64,000 nucleotides of DNA from Bacteroidales bacterium M7 (lineage in GTDB: Bacteria > Bacteroidota > Bacteroidia > Bacteroidales > Muribaculaceae): assembly GCA_001689515.1 (NCBI GenBank), contig LUJR01000024.1, positions 62,001 through 126,000 of the forward strand, given 5' to 3'. The position numbers and the translations under genes are program-made. The notes under the pieces were generated by a model, which searched no databases, was not told where the DNA came from, and saw only the letters and a program-made list of their open reading frames with translations. Positions 24,185 through 33,017 of this stretch are shown in pieces. Numbering within the stretch: the stretch's first letter is position 1; every line of letters begins with the position of its first letter.

Positions 24185-26017
24185 TTACAAAGTCTTGAGA
24201 GAATAAATCTTCAGGTCTGATATGCCTGTCTTGCCACCATCGGAACGCATAAACAGGGTGGTGTAGGGTGAAGTGGGGAAGACGGTGTTGGTCATCACGC
24301 TGCGTCCGCCGTCGGCAAAGAGTTCGATGCTGGAGCGGTCAACGTAGATGCGGAGCGTCACGGAGCCGTCAGAGCCGAAGAGGGGAGCGGTGGTGACAGC
24401 AGGGAAATCATGGCTGAAATCGGTGATACCGCTGTTGCGCCGGTCCATCGAGATGGTCTTAGCCTTGGGGTCATAGGAGATGTCTACCTTGTCGTTGAGG
24501 TGATTGGCGAGAGTCAGGGTCACACTGTCGGCATTCGTAGGGTCGATGCGCAGGGTTATCTCGCAGATGCCGTCACTGTCGGTGGGCAGAGGGAAAGTAC
24601 GCTGCTTGGAGCCGATGTTGATATGGCGCGCTGATGCTACGGTCTTGCCGCGCATGTCAAGTAGTTCGGGTGACGGAGCGGACGACAGATATATCTGTCC
24701 GTCTGCGGCGCGGAACAGTCCCATCTCACGCGGCAGTGTGTTCGCACTGCGGTATTGGAGTGTGGGGGCTTCAGCGGCGTACTGCCAGTTGCTCATCCAG
24801 CCGATGACGGTGCGGCGGCTGTCGGGAGCATCGCTCCAGCTGACGGTGGCATAGTTGTCCTTGCCGTAGTCCATCCATTTTGTGGGCACTTTGCCGTCGG
24901 CATCGGTGTCGGGGGTGAAAGTCTTGCCGTCGAAGTCGCCTGTGAAATACTGCGTGGCACTTCCGCCGAATGGTCCGCCGGGGTTGATGTTGCAGAGCAA
25001 CACCCATTTCTTCTCGTCAGAGCCTTCGACTGGCAGCTCGAACAGGTCGGGACATTCCCATACGCCGTCCTGGCAGCCGAGACCCTTGCCAAAGGAGCTT
25101 TGGAGTGTCCAGTCCTTGAGGTCGGGCGATGTGAATATGAGCATCTCGTGGTCGAGGGCGTGAGCCAGAAGCATCACCCACTGCTGTGTGGGGGCATGCC
25201 AGAACATGTTGGGGTCGCGTGCTTCGCTTTCGAGGGTGAGTATGGGGTTGCCGGGATAGATGTTGAATGTCTTGCCGTCGTCGGTGCTCCACGCGAGACT
25301 CTGGGTCTGGCTGACATCGGCTGATGTGTACAGGGCGATGACAGCGTTTTTGCCAAACCCGGCAGTCCCGGCGGAGTCGACAACGCAGCTTCCGCTGAAC
25401 ACTAATCCTAATCCATTGGGTTCGATGGCTTCCGGTTGGGGTTGCCAGTTGATGAGGTCGGTCGAGGTGGAGTGTCCCCATGAGAGGTTCTGCCACTTCG
25501 AGCCGTAGGGGTTATGCTGGTAGTAGAGGTGCCACACTCCGTCCTTGTAGAACATGCCGTTGGGGTCGTTCATCCATCCGTAGGGAGGGGTGTGGTGGAA
25601 GAGCGGACGGTATTTCTCACGGTTGGAGGTGTCAAAGGTGTCGGAGAGGCTGATGTTGCTCCAGCAGGCATCCTCCTTGGCTTCGCGTATGCTTGAGCGA
25701 CCCTGCGGGGTGATGACATTGAGCGCCACGGTGTGTCCCTTGTAGGGGGTGAGGTCCACGGGCACGTGGTAGTCTACCTTGTTTTTGGCGAGCCGGACCA
25801 CGAGCGAGCGTTCCTGCTTGCCGTCAAGCAGCAGGTTGAGCCGTGCCTCCTCGCCGGCATCCTCTACCGGCAGGAGCAAGTAACGCTGGTCTCCGGTGAT
25901 ACGTATGAGTGAATTGTTGACACCGAGGTGGTCGATAGCCACTCCGTTGTCGGTAGCAGCCGCCGTCAGCACCGACAGTGCCAGAAGCGGGGCGGATAGT
26001 ATGTGCAGGTTTTTCAT
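24185..26017 (-). CDS. Periplasmic GH32 fructan hydrolase
   Basis: Glycoside hydrolase family 32 enzyme of 610 residues from the ATG at 26017. The frame extends 11 codons upstream, but the signal peptide MKNLHILSAPLLALSVLTAA starts here and has no lipobox, so the periplasm is likely. An N-terminal domain of about 110 residues precedes the five-bladed propeller. Catalytic residues: nucleophile Asp151 in WMNDPNG, transition-state Asp268 in ARDPN, acid/base Glu321 in WECPDL. A C-terminal beta-sandwich follows. It probably releases fructose from fructo-oligosaccharides. First gene of the operon with permease and kinase, divergent from the regulator. A TAGATTTG -7 box (minus strand, 26048-26055) has no -33 match, as expected for an activated promoter. 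Confidence 0.92.
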   Translation of the reverse strand: MKNLHILSAPLLALSVLTAAATDNGVAIDHLGVNNSLIRITGDQRYLLLPVEDAGEEARLNLLLDGKQERSLVVRLAKNKVDYHVPVDLTPYKGHTVALNVITPQGRSSIREAKEDACWSNISLSDTFDTSNREKYRPLFHHTPPYGWMNDPNGMFYKDGVWHLYYQHNPYGSKWQNLSWGHSTSTDLINWQPQPEAIEPNGLGLVFSGSCVVDSAGTAGFGKNAVIALYTSADVSQTQSLAWSTDDGKTFNIYPGNPILTLESEARDPNMFWHAPTQQWVMLLAHALDHEMLIFTSPDLKDWTLQSSFGKGLGCQDGVWECPDLFELPVEGSDEKKWVLLCNINPGGPFGGSATQYFTGDFDGKTFTPDTDADGKVPTKWMDYGKDNYATVSWSDAPDSRRTVIGWMSNWQYAAEAPTLQYRSANTLPREMGLFRAADGQIYLSSAPSPELLDMRGKTVASARHINIGSKQRTFPLPTDSDGICEITLRIDPTNADSVTLTLANHLNDKVDISYDPKAKTISMDRRNSGITDFSHDFPAVTTAPLFGSDGSVTLRIYVDRSSIELFADGGRSVMTNTVFPTSPYTTLFMRSDGGKTGISDLKIYSLKTL

Positions 26018-26217
26018 GAGTGTGTGTTGCGTTTTGTGATTTTGATGCAAATCTACATTATTTGCAGGTGGCAGCCCTATAATAAAAAGAGCATTAGCTG
26101 TCAGATATGGTGCATCGGGTGATTTTTAGGCATAAATGCTACCAGATTACTGAATAAAAGCCTACATTTGCACATACAAGTCAATCAATCTACAGGAACA
26201 ACTATCAGTAGGACACC

Positions 26218-28956
26218 ATGAAAAAATTATATTGCATTGCGGGCATGTTGCTTATCTGTGTGCTTCTTACGGGATGCCGGGAGGAGCGGAAATGGCGCAT
26301 AGGTGTGTCGCAATGCAGCAGCGACGACTGGCGCGACAAGATGAACGGCGAGATAGGCAGGGAGATGCTTTTCCACGAAGATGCCGAGGTGGAGATACGC
26401 TCTGCCCATGACAACTGTCGCCGACAGATCGAGGACCTGCGCTATTTTGTCGACAACGGATTTGACATAATCATCGTCTCGCCCAACGAGGCTGATTCGC
26501 TCACGCCCGTCATCAAGGAGATATATGAGAGCGGGATTCCCGTGATTATATTTGACCGCAACATCAACGGCGACAGCTACACTGCGCGTATCGGTGCCGA
26601 CGACGTGGGGCTGGGACGTGCTGCGGCGCGATATGCACTTTCGTCAGCCGATGCGGATCCTACGGCTATAGAGATTTATGGGCTTAAGGGGTCGACTCCG
26701 GCTGAAGACCGCCACTCAGGCTTTGCCGAGGAGTGGGAAAGTGGCGGCGGACGTCTCGTGGGCATAGGATACGGCAAGTGGAACATGGACGATGCCGTCA
26801 AGGCTGTGGATTCGCTGCTTGACAAGGATTCCGACATAGATGTCATCTACTGCCACAATGACCGCATGGCTATAGGTGCTGCGGAGGTGGCGCGCCGCCA
26901 CGGTCTGGAGCATGTCAAGGTGATGGGCATAGACGCAGCCCCCGAGATTGGCATCAAGGCGGTGGCTGACGGAGTGATAGATGCCACATTCCTCTATCCT
27001 ACCGAGGGGCACAAACTTATACGGACGGCTCTTGCCATACTGCGAGGCGAGCCGTATGAGCGTGACGAGATGCTGCCGGCTGCATCGGCAGTCGACAGCT
27101 CGAATGCCGATATACTTCTGCTCCAGAACGCGTCGCTGACCGAGGAGACCGCCAAGATGGAGCTGCTGAAATCGCAGGTTGACGACTACTGGACGAAGCA
27201 CTCGGCTCAGACCACGCTGTTCTACGCATTGATAGCCATATTGGTATTGGTGTCAGGTGTGCTTTTTTTGCTTCTGAGGACTTTCTGGCAGCACCGCCGC
27301 CATCAGGCTACTCTCATGGAGCAGAACCGTCTGCTGGAGCTGGAACGTGACAAGCAGAAGGAACTTAACCAGCAGCTCAACGAGGCTACGCAGTCAAAAC
27401 TGGCTTTCTTCACCAATGTGTCACATGACCTGCGCACTCCACTGACACTCATTGCCGAGCCTGTGGAACAGGTGGCTCACGCGTCTAATCTCACCGCACA
27501 GCAGCATACATTGATGCAGATAGCCGACAAGAACGTACGCATACTCCGCCGTCTGATCAACCAGATACTTGATTTCCGAAAGTATGAGAACGGTAAACTT
27601 ACTCTGAATCTTGAGGAGGCTGATATAAAGTCGTTGATAGAGGATTGGGTAGAGGCGTTCAGACCCTTGGCGCGCAAGCGCGACATCAAGCTGACGGTCA
27701 AGGCAGTCGGCGAAGTGCCTGCTTCCATGGCGATAGATGTGGAGAAGATGGAGCGGGTGGTGTTTAATCTTGTCTCCAATGCTTTTAAATACACTCCCGA
27801 CAACGGACATGTCACCGTCAGCTACGGAGCGGAAGGGGACGCTCTGGTCATAAATGTTGCTGATACAGGCAAAGGCATCCCAGCAGAGGATGTCGACAAG
27901 ATTTTTGAACGCTTCTATCAGGTTGACAAGGTGCGTCCGCAAGGTTCGGGCATCGGGTTGTCACTTGCCAAGGCGTTCGTGGAGCTTCACGGCGGCAAGA
28001 TATCGGTGGATAGCGAGCCGGGTGAGGGATCGGAGTTCAGAGTGGAGATACCTGTGACGCATGTGGCTGCGAAGCCTCTGACAGCTGTGAGTGCCGAGGC
28101 AACGCCTTCAGGCGACATCGCTGCAGAACTGGCTGACATAGAGCCGACGGATGCCGATGCCACCGATGACCGACCGCTTCTGTTGGTGATAGATGACAAC
28201 GCCGACATGCGTATGCTCATATCGTCACTGATGGGCGATACATATCGTATAGCCACTGCTCCTGACGGACGGCAGGGGCTGAAAGCCGCCGCACGCTATG
28301 TGCCTGACCTTATTATCTGCGATGTGATGATGCCGGTGATGGATGGGCTGGAGTGCTGCCGTCAGCTCAAAGCCGAGGTGTCGACCTCGCATATCCCTGT
28401 GCTGCTGCTGACAGCCTGCGCCATGGATGAGCAGCGTGTGGAGGGCTACGACAGCGGTGCCGACGGCTATCTGTCAAAGCCGTTCAATGAGGCTGTGCTC
28501 CGTGCGCGGTGTGCGAGTCTCGTTGCCAACCGCAAGCGCATCCGCGACCTGTGGCGTGGTGCGGATGCCGCTGCCCAGCCGTCGGAGGCTGCCGCAGAGC
28601 CGCGCAGGGTGCCTGTCGGAGAGGGTGACATCGACAATGACTTCTACCAGCGTTTCCTCGCCGTGTTTACTGCCCGCATGGGCGAACCGGAGCTTAGCGT
28701 GGACGCAGTAGCCGCAGAGATGGGACTCGGACGCTCGCAGCTCTACCGTAAGATCAAGGCATTGACCAACTACTCCCCCGTGGAGTTGATGCGCACTCTG
28801 CGTCTGCGCCACGCGCGCACCCTGCTGACCTCTACCGACAAGACCATCAGCGAGATAGCCTACGAAGTAGGCTTCTCCTCCCCAGCCTACTTCACCAAGT
28901 GCTACAAAGACGCCTACGGCGAAACCCCCACCGACCTCCGCGACCGCCTCGCCTGA
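26218..28956 (+). CDS. Hybrid two-component regulator with periplasmic sugar-binding domain
   Basis: All-in-one sensor and transcription factor of 912 residues. In order: a signal sequence with a lipobox-like LLTGC; a type I periplasmic binding domain (about 28-310) of the ribose/fructose-binding class; a membrane helix (about 332-356); a histidine kinase dimerisation domain with His403 in SHDLRTPL; an ATPase domain (about 505-615) with GSGIGLSLAKAFVELHGG; a receiver with phosphoacceptor Asp702 in ICDVMMPVMDG; and an AraC-type DNA-binding domain (about 805-910). This layout equals the fructose sensor of B. thetaiotaomicron (BT1754), so fructose is the likely signal. It is divergent from the GH32 operon and convergent with the SusC operon. 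A TACATTTG -7 box lies at 26163-26170. Confidence 0.93.
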   Translation: MKKLYCIAGMLLICVLLTGCREERKWRIGVSQCSSDDWRDKMNGEIGREMLFHEDAEVEIRSAHDNCRRQIEDLRYFVDNGFDIIIVSPNEADSLTPVIKEIYESGIPVIIFDRNINGDSYTARIGADDVGLGRAAARYALSSADADPTAIEIYGLKGSTPAEDRHSGFAEEWESGGGRLVGIGYGKWNMDDAVKAVDSLLDKDSDIDVIYCHNDRMAIGAAEVARRHGLEHVKVMGIDAAPEIGIKAVADGVIDATFLYPTEGHKLIRTALAILRGEPYERDEMLPAASAVDSSNADILLLQNASLTEETAKMELLKSQVDDYWTKHSAQTTLFYALIAILVLVSGVLFLLLRTFWQHRRHQATLMEQNRLLELERDKQKELNQQLNEATQSKLAFFTNVSHDLRTPLTLIAEPVEQVAHASNLTAQQHTLMQIADKNVRILRRLINQILDFRKYENGKLTLNLEEADIKSLIEDWVEAFRPLARKRDIKLTVKAVGEVPASMAIDVEKMERVVFNLVSNAFKYTPDNGHVTVSYGAEGDALVINVADTGKGIPAEDVDKIFERFYQVDKVRPQGSGIGLSLAKAFVELHGGKISVDSEPGEGSEFRVEIPVTHVAAKPLTAVSAEATPSGDIAAELADIEPTDADATDDRPLLLVIDDNADMRMLISSLMGDTYRIATAPDGRQGLKAAARYVPDLIICDVMMPVMDGLECCRQLKAEVSTSHIPVLLLTACAMDEQRVEGYDSGADGYLSKPFNEAVLRARCASLVANRKRIRDLWRGADAAAQPSEAAAEPRRVPVGEGDIDNDFYQRFLAVFTARMGEPELSVDAVAAEMGLGRSQLYRKIKALTNYSPVELMRTLRLRHARTLLTSTDKTISEIAYEVGFSSPAYFTKCYKDAYGETPTDLRDRLA

Positions 28957-28981
28957 CCCGGAATGTGGAAATTATAAGGTT

Positions 28982-29067
28982 GTAGGGACATGCCGTGGCA
29001 TGTCCGTCCATTAGGCGTTGCATTTGCGTATGTCGTGGGATTCGGACATGCCACGGCATGTCCCTAC
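28982..29067. repeat. GTAGGGACATGCC palindromes, inverted pair
   Basis: Complete copies at 28982-29005 and 29044-29067 in opposite orientation. The 38-base spacer is similar to the sequence after the copy at 19981 (CATTAGGCGTTGCATTTG against CATCAGGCGTCGCATTTG). Confidence 0.85.
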
Positions 29068-29083
29068 AACTTGATATACAAAA

Positions 29084-29115
29084 TATGGTCAGATGCATTT
29101 GTGCATCTGACCATA
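29084..29115. terminator. Bidirectional terminator-like hairpin
   Basis: TATGGTCAGATGCA and TGCATCTGACCATA form a perfect 14-base stem with loop TTTG between two convergent transcripts. No long T run is present, so termination is likely but not certain. Confidence 0.6.
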
Positions 29116-29141
29116 AATCTTATGGGGATGGATTGTGGTGG

Positions 29142-30050
29142 TTATCTGACCATGAATTTCTTGCCGTCAGCGATGTAGATACCGGGCTGGAGGGTTGTCA
29201 TGGCTTCGTCGGCGGTGATGCCTGAAGCAACGAGTGTGCCCTGAAGATTGTATATATTTGAGAGGACTGAAGTATCAGATACTGTTATATCATCGATACT
29301 TGACCCGTTCTTGTCTCTCAAAGCTATGGCTGTGATGTTGAACGGATTGCCACCTTCGGGATTTGCCTGGATCATGAGCGTGTTGACATCGGCAAGCGAT
29401 TGTGCCACGTCGATGTTTGCAAGATCCACCGTTGCCATTTTGGGAGTATGGGTAATCTGGTCATTGCTTGCCCAGAGGGTTTCGGGATTCCATTTGGTCA
29501 GGACTTTCATGAAATATCCGTCATAACCGTCAGTGTCGTCTGAGAGGTATATGTCCATGTACTGCTCGCCGTCGTAATTGTCAAAGGCGGTTTTGAAGAG
29601 TTCAAGCGTGTTCCAGTTCTCAACCCAGAAATAACCGCCCCATATGGCACCTTCGGGCATCTGGAAGCCGTCATTGCATATGCTGACATTGGTGACGGTG
29701 AATTTAGCTCCGCAGATTTCCATTCCGAACTGCTTCAGATTGGCAAGCATATCCTTGGTGATATATGCTTTGAAATCGGTCGCATTGTCACCGAGCACTG
29801 TGTATCGCGTCCCGGGAAGCCATGTGCCATCAGCTTTCAGTTCGATCACATCTGTGGTCGAGGAGAAGGTGATGTAGATGTAATCGCCCACATTGACACC
29901 TTCGGTGAAATCTGTGGCAGGGATTGTAAGGGTGTTTGCCCATGTCACTTCTACAGGGTCACCTGTGTAGAGTTCCTTGACTGTCTCCTGCGCGGCGGCA
30001 GGGAGGATTGCGACCATCGCGGCAGCGGTGGCAAGAAAGAAATGTTTCAT
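29142..30050 (-). CDS. Secreted protein of the fructan locus, unknown function
   Basis: A 302-residue protein with signal peptide MKHFFLATAAAMVAILPAAAQE. The body is rich in aromatic and acidic residues (IWGGYFWVENW, YDGEQYMDIYLSDDTDGYDG), as in carbohydrate-binding beta-sandwiches, but no family is recognised. The C-terminus (SNIYNLQGTLV, then GIYIADGKKFMVR) resembles type IX secretion sorting tails and is shared with the two BspA-like proteins further on. It is last in the SusC-SusD operon, 16 bases after the lipoprotein GH32 gene. Binding or degradation of fructan outside the cell would fit but is inference. Confidence 0.7.
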   Translation of the reverse strand: MKHFFLATAAAMVAILPAAAQETVKELYTGDPVEVTWANTLTIPATDFTEGVNVGDYIYITFSSTTDVIELKADGTWLPGTRYTVLGDNATDFKAYITKDMLANLKQFGMEICGAKFTVTNVSICNDGFQMPEGAIWGGYFWVENWNTLELFKTAFDNYDGEQYMDIYLSDDTDGYDGYFMKVLTKWNPETLWASNDQITHTPKMATVDLANIDVAQSLADVNTLMIQANPEGGNPFNITAIALRDKNGSSIDDITVSDTSVLSNIYNLQGTLVASGITADEAMTTLQPGIYIADGKKFMVR

Positions 30051-30066
30051 AAATACGGTGATTGTA

Positions 30067-31608
30067 TTAGAGTTTGGAAATATTGAGGTTCGTTACTGTA
30101 ATCTCGCCGCCGTAGCTGTTGACTGACCAGCAGTTGCGCGGCATGCCGTAGATGCGCGTGGTGTATGCCACCGTTTCGTTGATGTAGAGGGTCATCACGG
30201 AGTTGTCGGTCACGATAGTGACATTGTACACTCCGTCTATGGGAGTGTTGAAGTTGTAGCCGTCGGTATTGGGGACGAAGCCCATGCCGCCTTCCTCCTC
30301 ATAGTTGATTTTGCGGATGCTTTCACTCTCGGGATTGACGATGATGGAGTAGAACTTGTCGGAGTCGATACCGCGGGCAAAGGAGAATCCGAATTTATCC
30401 CATGGCGAAGATGTGGTGAGGATGAATGAGATGCGGTTTTCGGTGCCGAGGCGGGGCATTAGCTTATGTTCGTCACCGGAGAGGGTGAAGTCGGCTTCTT
30501 TGCGCGCCTGTGACAGCAGCGAGGCTATCGCGGGGACTTCGCCGAGGCTGAGAGTGCCGTCGGGATGCTGTATCAGTTTGTGTGCCACGAGATTTCCTGC
30601 CCAGTCGGCATTGCCGATATTGCTGCTTCCTGCGCGGGTGGCACACCACCCCCATATGTAGCGGTCAGTACCATTGGATGCGGTCTTGCCGGCGTAGAAT
30701 CCGCGGGAGTCCAGGAAGCCTTCCTTGTTGTCGGGCCATATGCCGGCATCGTTGGCTGTACAGGCTTTCAGTTCGTCGAGGGTACGACCTTTGAAATACT
30801 GTACGCGGCGCACTGCATCATGCTGCTCGGAGTAGACAAGATACCACCAGTCGCCCATCTTGAAGAGGTCGGGACACTCGTAGAAGCGGTCCCACATCAT
30901 GGTCATGAATACTCCTGCCGATGTCCAGTTGAGCAGGTCAGGAGAGGTGTATTCGGCAAGGACACCTTTGCCGTTGAGGCGTGTGGAGACGAGCATGTGG
31001 AAGCTGCCGTCATCAGCCTTGAATACGAATGGGTCGCGGAAATCGACGTTGCTGTAGGTGTCACCACCTGTTATCAGTAGTTCGCGGTTCTTTTCCCAGT
31101 GCTTGAAGTCACGTGATGTCGCGAGCATGACCGCCTCCGTGATACCGCTTGTCGATGCCGCGTTGGGGGAGTGGGCGGTATAGAATGTGTAGTAAGTGCC
31201 ATCATTGTAGATGGTCGAGCCGGTGCCGAGGGCAGCGTCAAGCTCGGTTTCACTGCCACAGGGGATAAGTTCGCCGAGTGACAGGTACGAGGCTGCATCG
31301 GAGGTCTGCACACACCATATGGGGTGGTAGGTCAGCGGCTGGTTGGGACGGTAGTCCTGTAGGTACATGATTTTGAAATCTCCTGTTACCGGGTCAAAGA
31401 AGGGCATCGGGTCACCCACATAGCCCACGTAGGGTTTGTAGTATATCTTCTGGCTCATGCCCTCGTCAGTGTCGAGATACATGTAGCTGGTGTCGAGATG
31501 CTTGTCGGTCAGTACGGGCGCATCATCGCTGCAGCCTGCCATAGCTGCTGTGGCAACCGCCAGCAGTGCAAATGGGATTATCATATTGTGTTTCATGATT
31601 TTATGCAT
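30067..31608 (-). CDS. Surface lipoprotein GH32, probable endo-levanase
   Basis: GH32-type enzyme of 513 residues exported as a lipoprotein (lipobox MAGC, then SDDA, an acidic sequence typical of surface export in Bacteroidetes). The N-terminal nucleophile motif is GDPMPF (Asp66) instead of the usual NDPNG. FRDPFVF (Asp192) and YECPDLF (Glu244) supply the other two catalytic residues. The surface endo-levanase BT1760 of B. thetaiotaomicron has the same kind of sequence, to my recollection, so cleavage of long levan chains at the surface is the best guess. Two ATGs (31608 and 31596) are possible starts. It lies nine bases after the binding lipoprotein gene. Confidence 0.82.
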   Translation of the reverse strand: MHKIMKHNMIIPFALLAVATAAMAGCSDDAPVLTDKHLDTSYMYLDTDEGMSQKIYYKPYVGYVGDPMPFFDPVTGDFKIMYLQDYRPNQPLTYHPIWCVQTSDAASYLSLGELIPCGSETELDAALGTGSTIYNDGTYYTFYTAHSPNAASTSGITEAVMLATSRDFKHWEKNRELLITGGDTYSNVDFRDPFVFKADDGSFHMLVSTRLNGKGVLAEYTSPDLLNWTSAGVFMTMMWDRFYECPDLFKMGDWWYLVYSEQHDAVRRVQYFKGRTLDELKACTANDAGIWPDNKEGFLDSRGFYAGKTASNGTDRYIWGWCATRAGSSNIGNADWAGNLVAHKLIQHPDGTLSLGEVPAIASLLSQARKEADFTLSGDEHKLMPRLGTENRISFILTTSSPWDKFGFSFARGIDSDKFYSIIVNPESESIRKINYEEEGGMGFVPNTDGYNFNTPIDGVYNVTIVTDNSVMTLYINETVAYTTRIYGMPRNCWSVNSYGGEITVTNLNISKL

Positions 31609-31617
31609 GGTTTTGCG

Positions 31618-32991
31618 TTATTGACAGAGGTAGTTGATCATATTTTTGGTCAGCTGGATGGTGTTTGCCCTGTAGGGATTGTCGGCGTTGTTTTTGTCAT
31701 ACCATTCGTAAGCCGGTGTACCCACGGTGATGACACGTCCGGAGGTGAATCCCTTGAGAGCTTCGTAAGGCTCAAACTCGGCGATGGTCACGCGGTTGAA
31801 GTCGTAGTCGTGTCCTGAGGCGAGTGCTTTTGCGCCGGTACGTTCTTCCCAGCCTGCCATGGATCCGTATGGATCCCAGTCAACTCCCCACTGGAGTGTA
31901 CGGTTGGTGTTGGAGCAGCCTTCGGCGAGGAGGATGATGCGGTTGTCGGCATTGGTGGGAAGCCCCTCGTAGATGGGATGCGACTCATGTCCGGTGATTG
32001 TAAAGCCGAGGTCGCTTGTCAGAGTCTCGTAGCTGTCACCGCCAAACATGTTGTTGGGGCTCTGCTGGTCGCGGGCTATGCGCCACACATCGTTGATATA
32101 GCGGGCTCCGTCACGCGAGGCGAGTATCGCACCGCCTCTGAGCCAGTAGCCGTTGAATATGTCTCTCGAGTCCCAGAGCTGTCCGGGCCAGTCAGTCCAG
32201 TCAAAGTGGCACCATATCATCTTGAAGTCGCTCAACTTGACTCTGCCGTCTATGAGATCCTGGATTGATACGTAGCGGGTGTTGGGTACATTTTCAAGCA
32301 TCCATCGGCATGCAGCCTTGGCTTCTTCGCCGAGACCTTCGAGGGTCGATGCGTTGCCTATGAAGGCTTTGGGCTCTTGTGACATATCATCTTGCACTAC
32401 TGTGACGGTGTACTCTATCACGGCGGTGCGCTGAGTGGCTGTGAATATCATCGGCTGGGTGAAATCAAGCAGAGATCCTGACTCAGGGGTGACAGTGGTG
32501 CCTTCGTTGACAGTGAACGAAACCTGCATTGCGGTCACATCTGTATTTCTCGGGACGAAGCACTGGATGGTGCGCGCGAAATTGTCGATGGTGGCATTAT
32601 ATTTGCCATCGATGACGAAAGTAAGGAACTCTACATTGTCATGCTTGACCGTCAGTGTATAGGACGACTGGACGCTGCCGTTAGTGACTTTGATGGCTCG
32701 GGGCACAGTGCCGTCAAATTCAGTGCCTACGGGGTAATCGCATGTCGCACCCGGACTAAGTGTTATGGCATCTATGTGGAGCGTCGTCAGATCAATGTCG
32801 GTCGAAACGTTGACGCTGACCACCTTGGCGGTGTTGTCGATGACCCCCTGGAAGCCGTTGACGGTGATGGCAGTAATGGCGGTGTCGCCGCTGAGCAGCA
32901 GTCCAGGGTCTTTGTCGTCATCGCATGATGCCAATGCGGTAGATATTGCCGCTATCAGCATGACGTATATGGATTTGATGAAAGTTTTCAT
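31618..32991 (-). CDS. Surface glycan-binding lipoprotein (SusE position, DUF4960-like)
   Basis: A 457-residue lipoprotein: signal peptide, lipobox ALASC and the acidic run DDDKD that marks surface display. Residues 35-200 contain two Ig-like repeats of the DUF5018 kind (ITVNGFQGVIDNTAKVVSV, FVIDGKYNATIDNFARTIQ). The C-terminal half (about 215-457) resembles DUF4960, an inactive glutamine-amidotransferase-like fold. Being third after SusC and SusD, it corresponds to the levan-binding protein of the B. thetaiotaomicron locus and should hold fructan at the surface for cleavage. No catalytic residues are claimed. Confidence 0.78.
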   Translation of the reverse strand: MKTFIKSIYVMLIAAISTALASCDDDKDPGLLLSGDTAITAITVNGFQGVIDNTAKVVSVNVSTDIDLTTLHIDAITLSPGATCDYPVGTEFDGTVPRAIKVTNGSVQSSYTLTVKHDNVEFLTFVIDGKYNATIDNFARTIQCFVPRNTDVTAMQVSFTVNEGTTVTPESGSLLDFTQPMIFTATQRTAVIEYTVTVVQDDMSQEPKAFIGNASTLEGLGEEAKAACRWMLENVPNTRYVSIQDLIDGRVKLSDFKMIWCHFDWTDWPGQLWDSRDIFNGYWLRGGAILASRDGARYINDVWRIARDQQSPNNMFGGDSYETLTSDLGFTITGHESHPIYEGLPTNADNRIILLAEGCSNTNRTLQWGVDWDPYGSMAGWEERTGAKALASGHDYDFNRVTIAEFEPYEALKGFTSGRVITVGTPAYEWYDKNNADNPYRANTIQLTKNMINYLCQ

Positions 32992-33017
32992 AGTGGGTAT
33001 GAGTGAGAGTGGGGTTA

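Noticed and set aside
28982..29067. CRISPR array
   Set aside because: Palindromic repeats occur at most as inverted pairs, not as regular direct repeats with equal spacers, and no cas genes are present.
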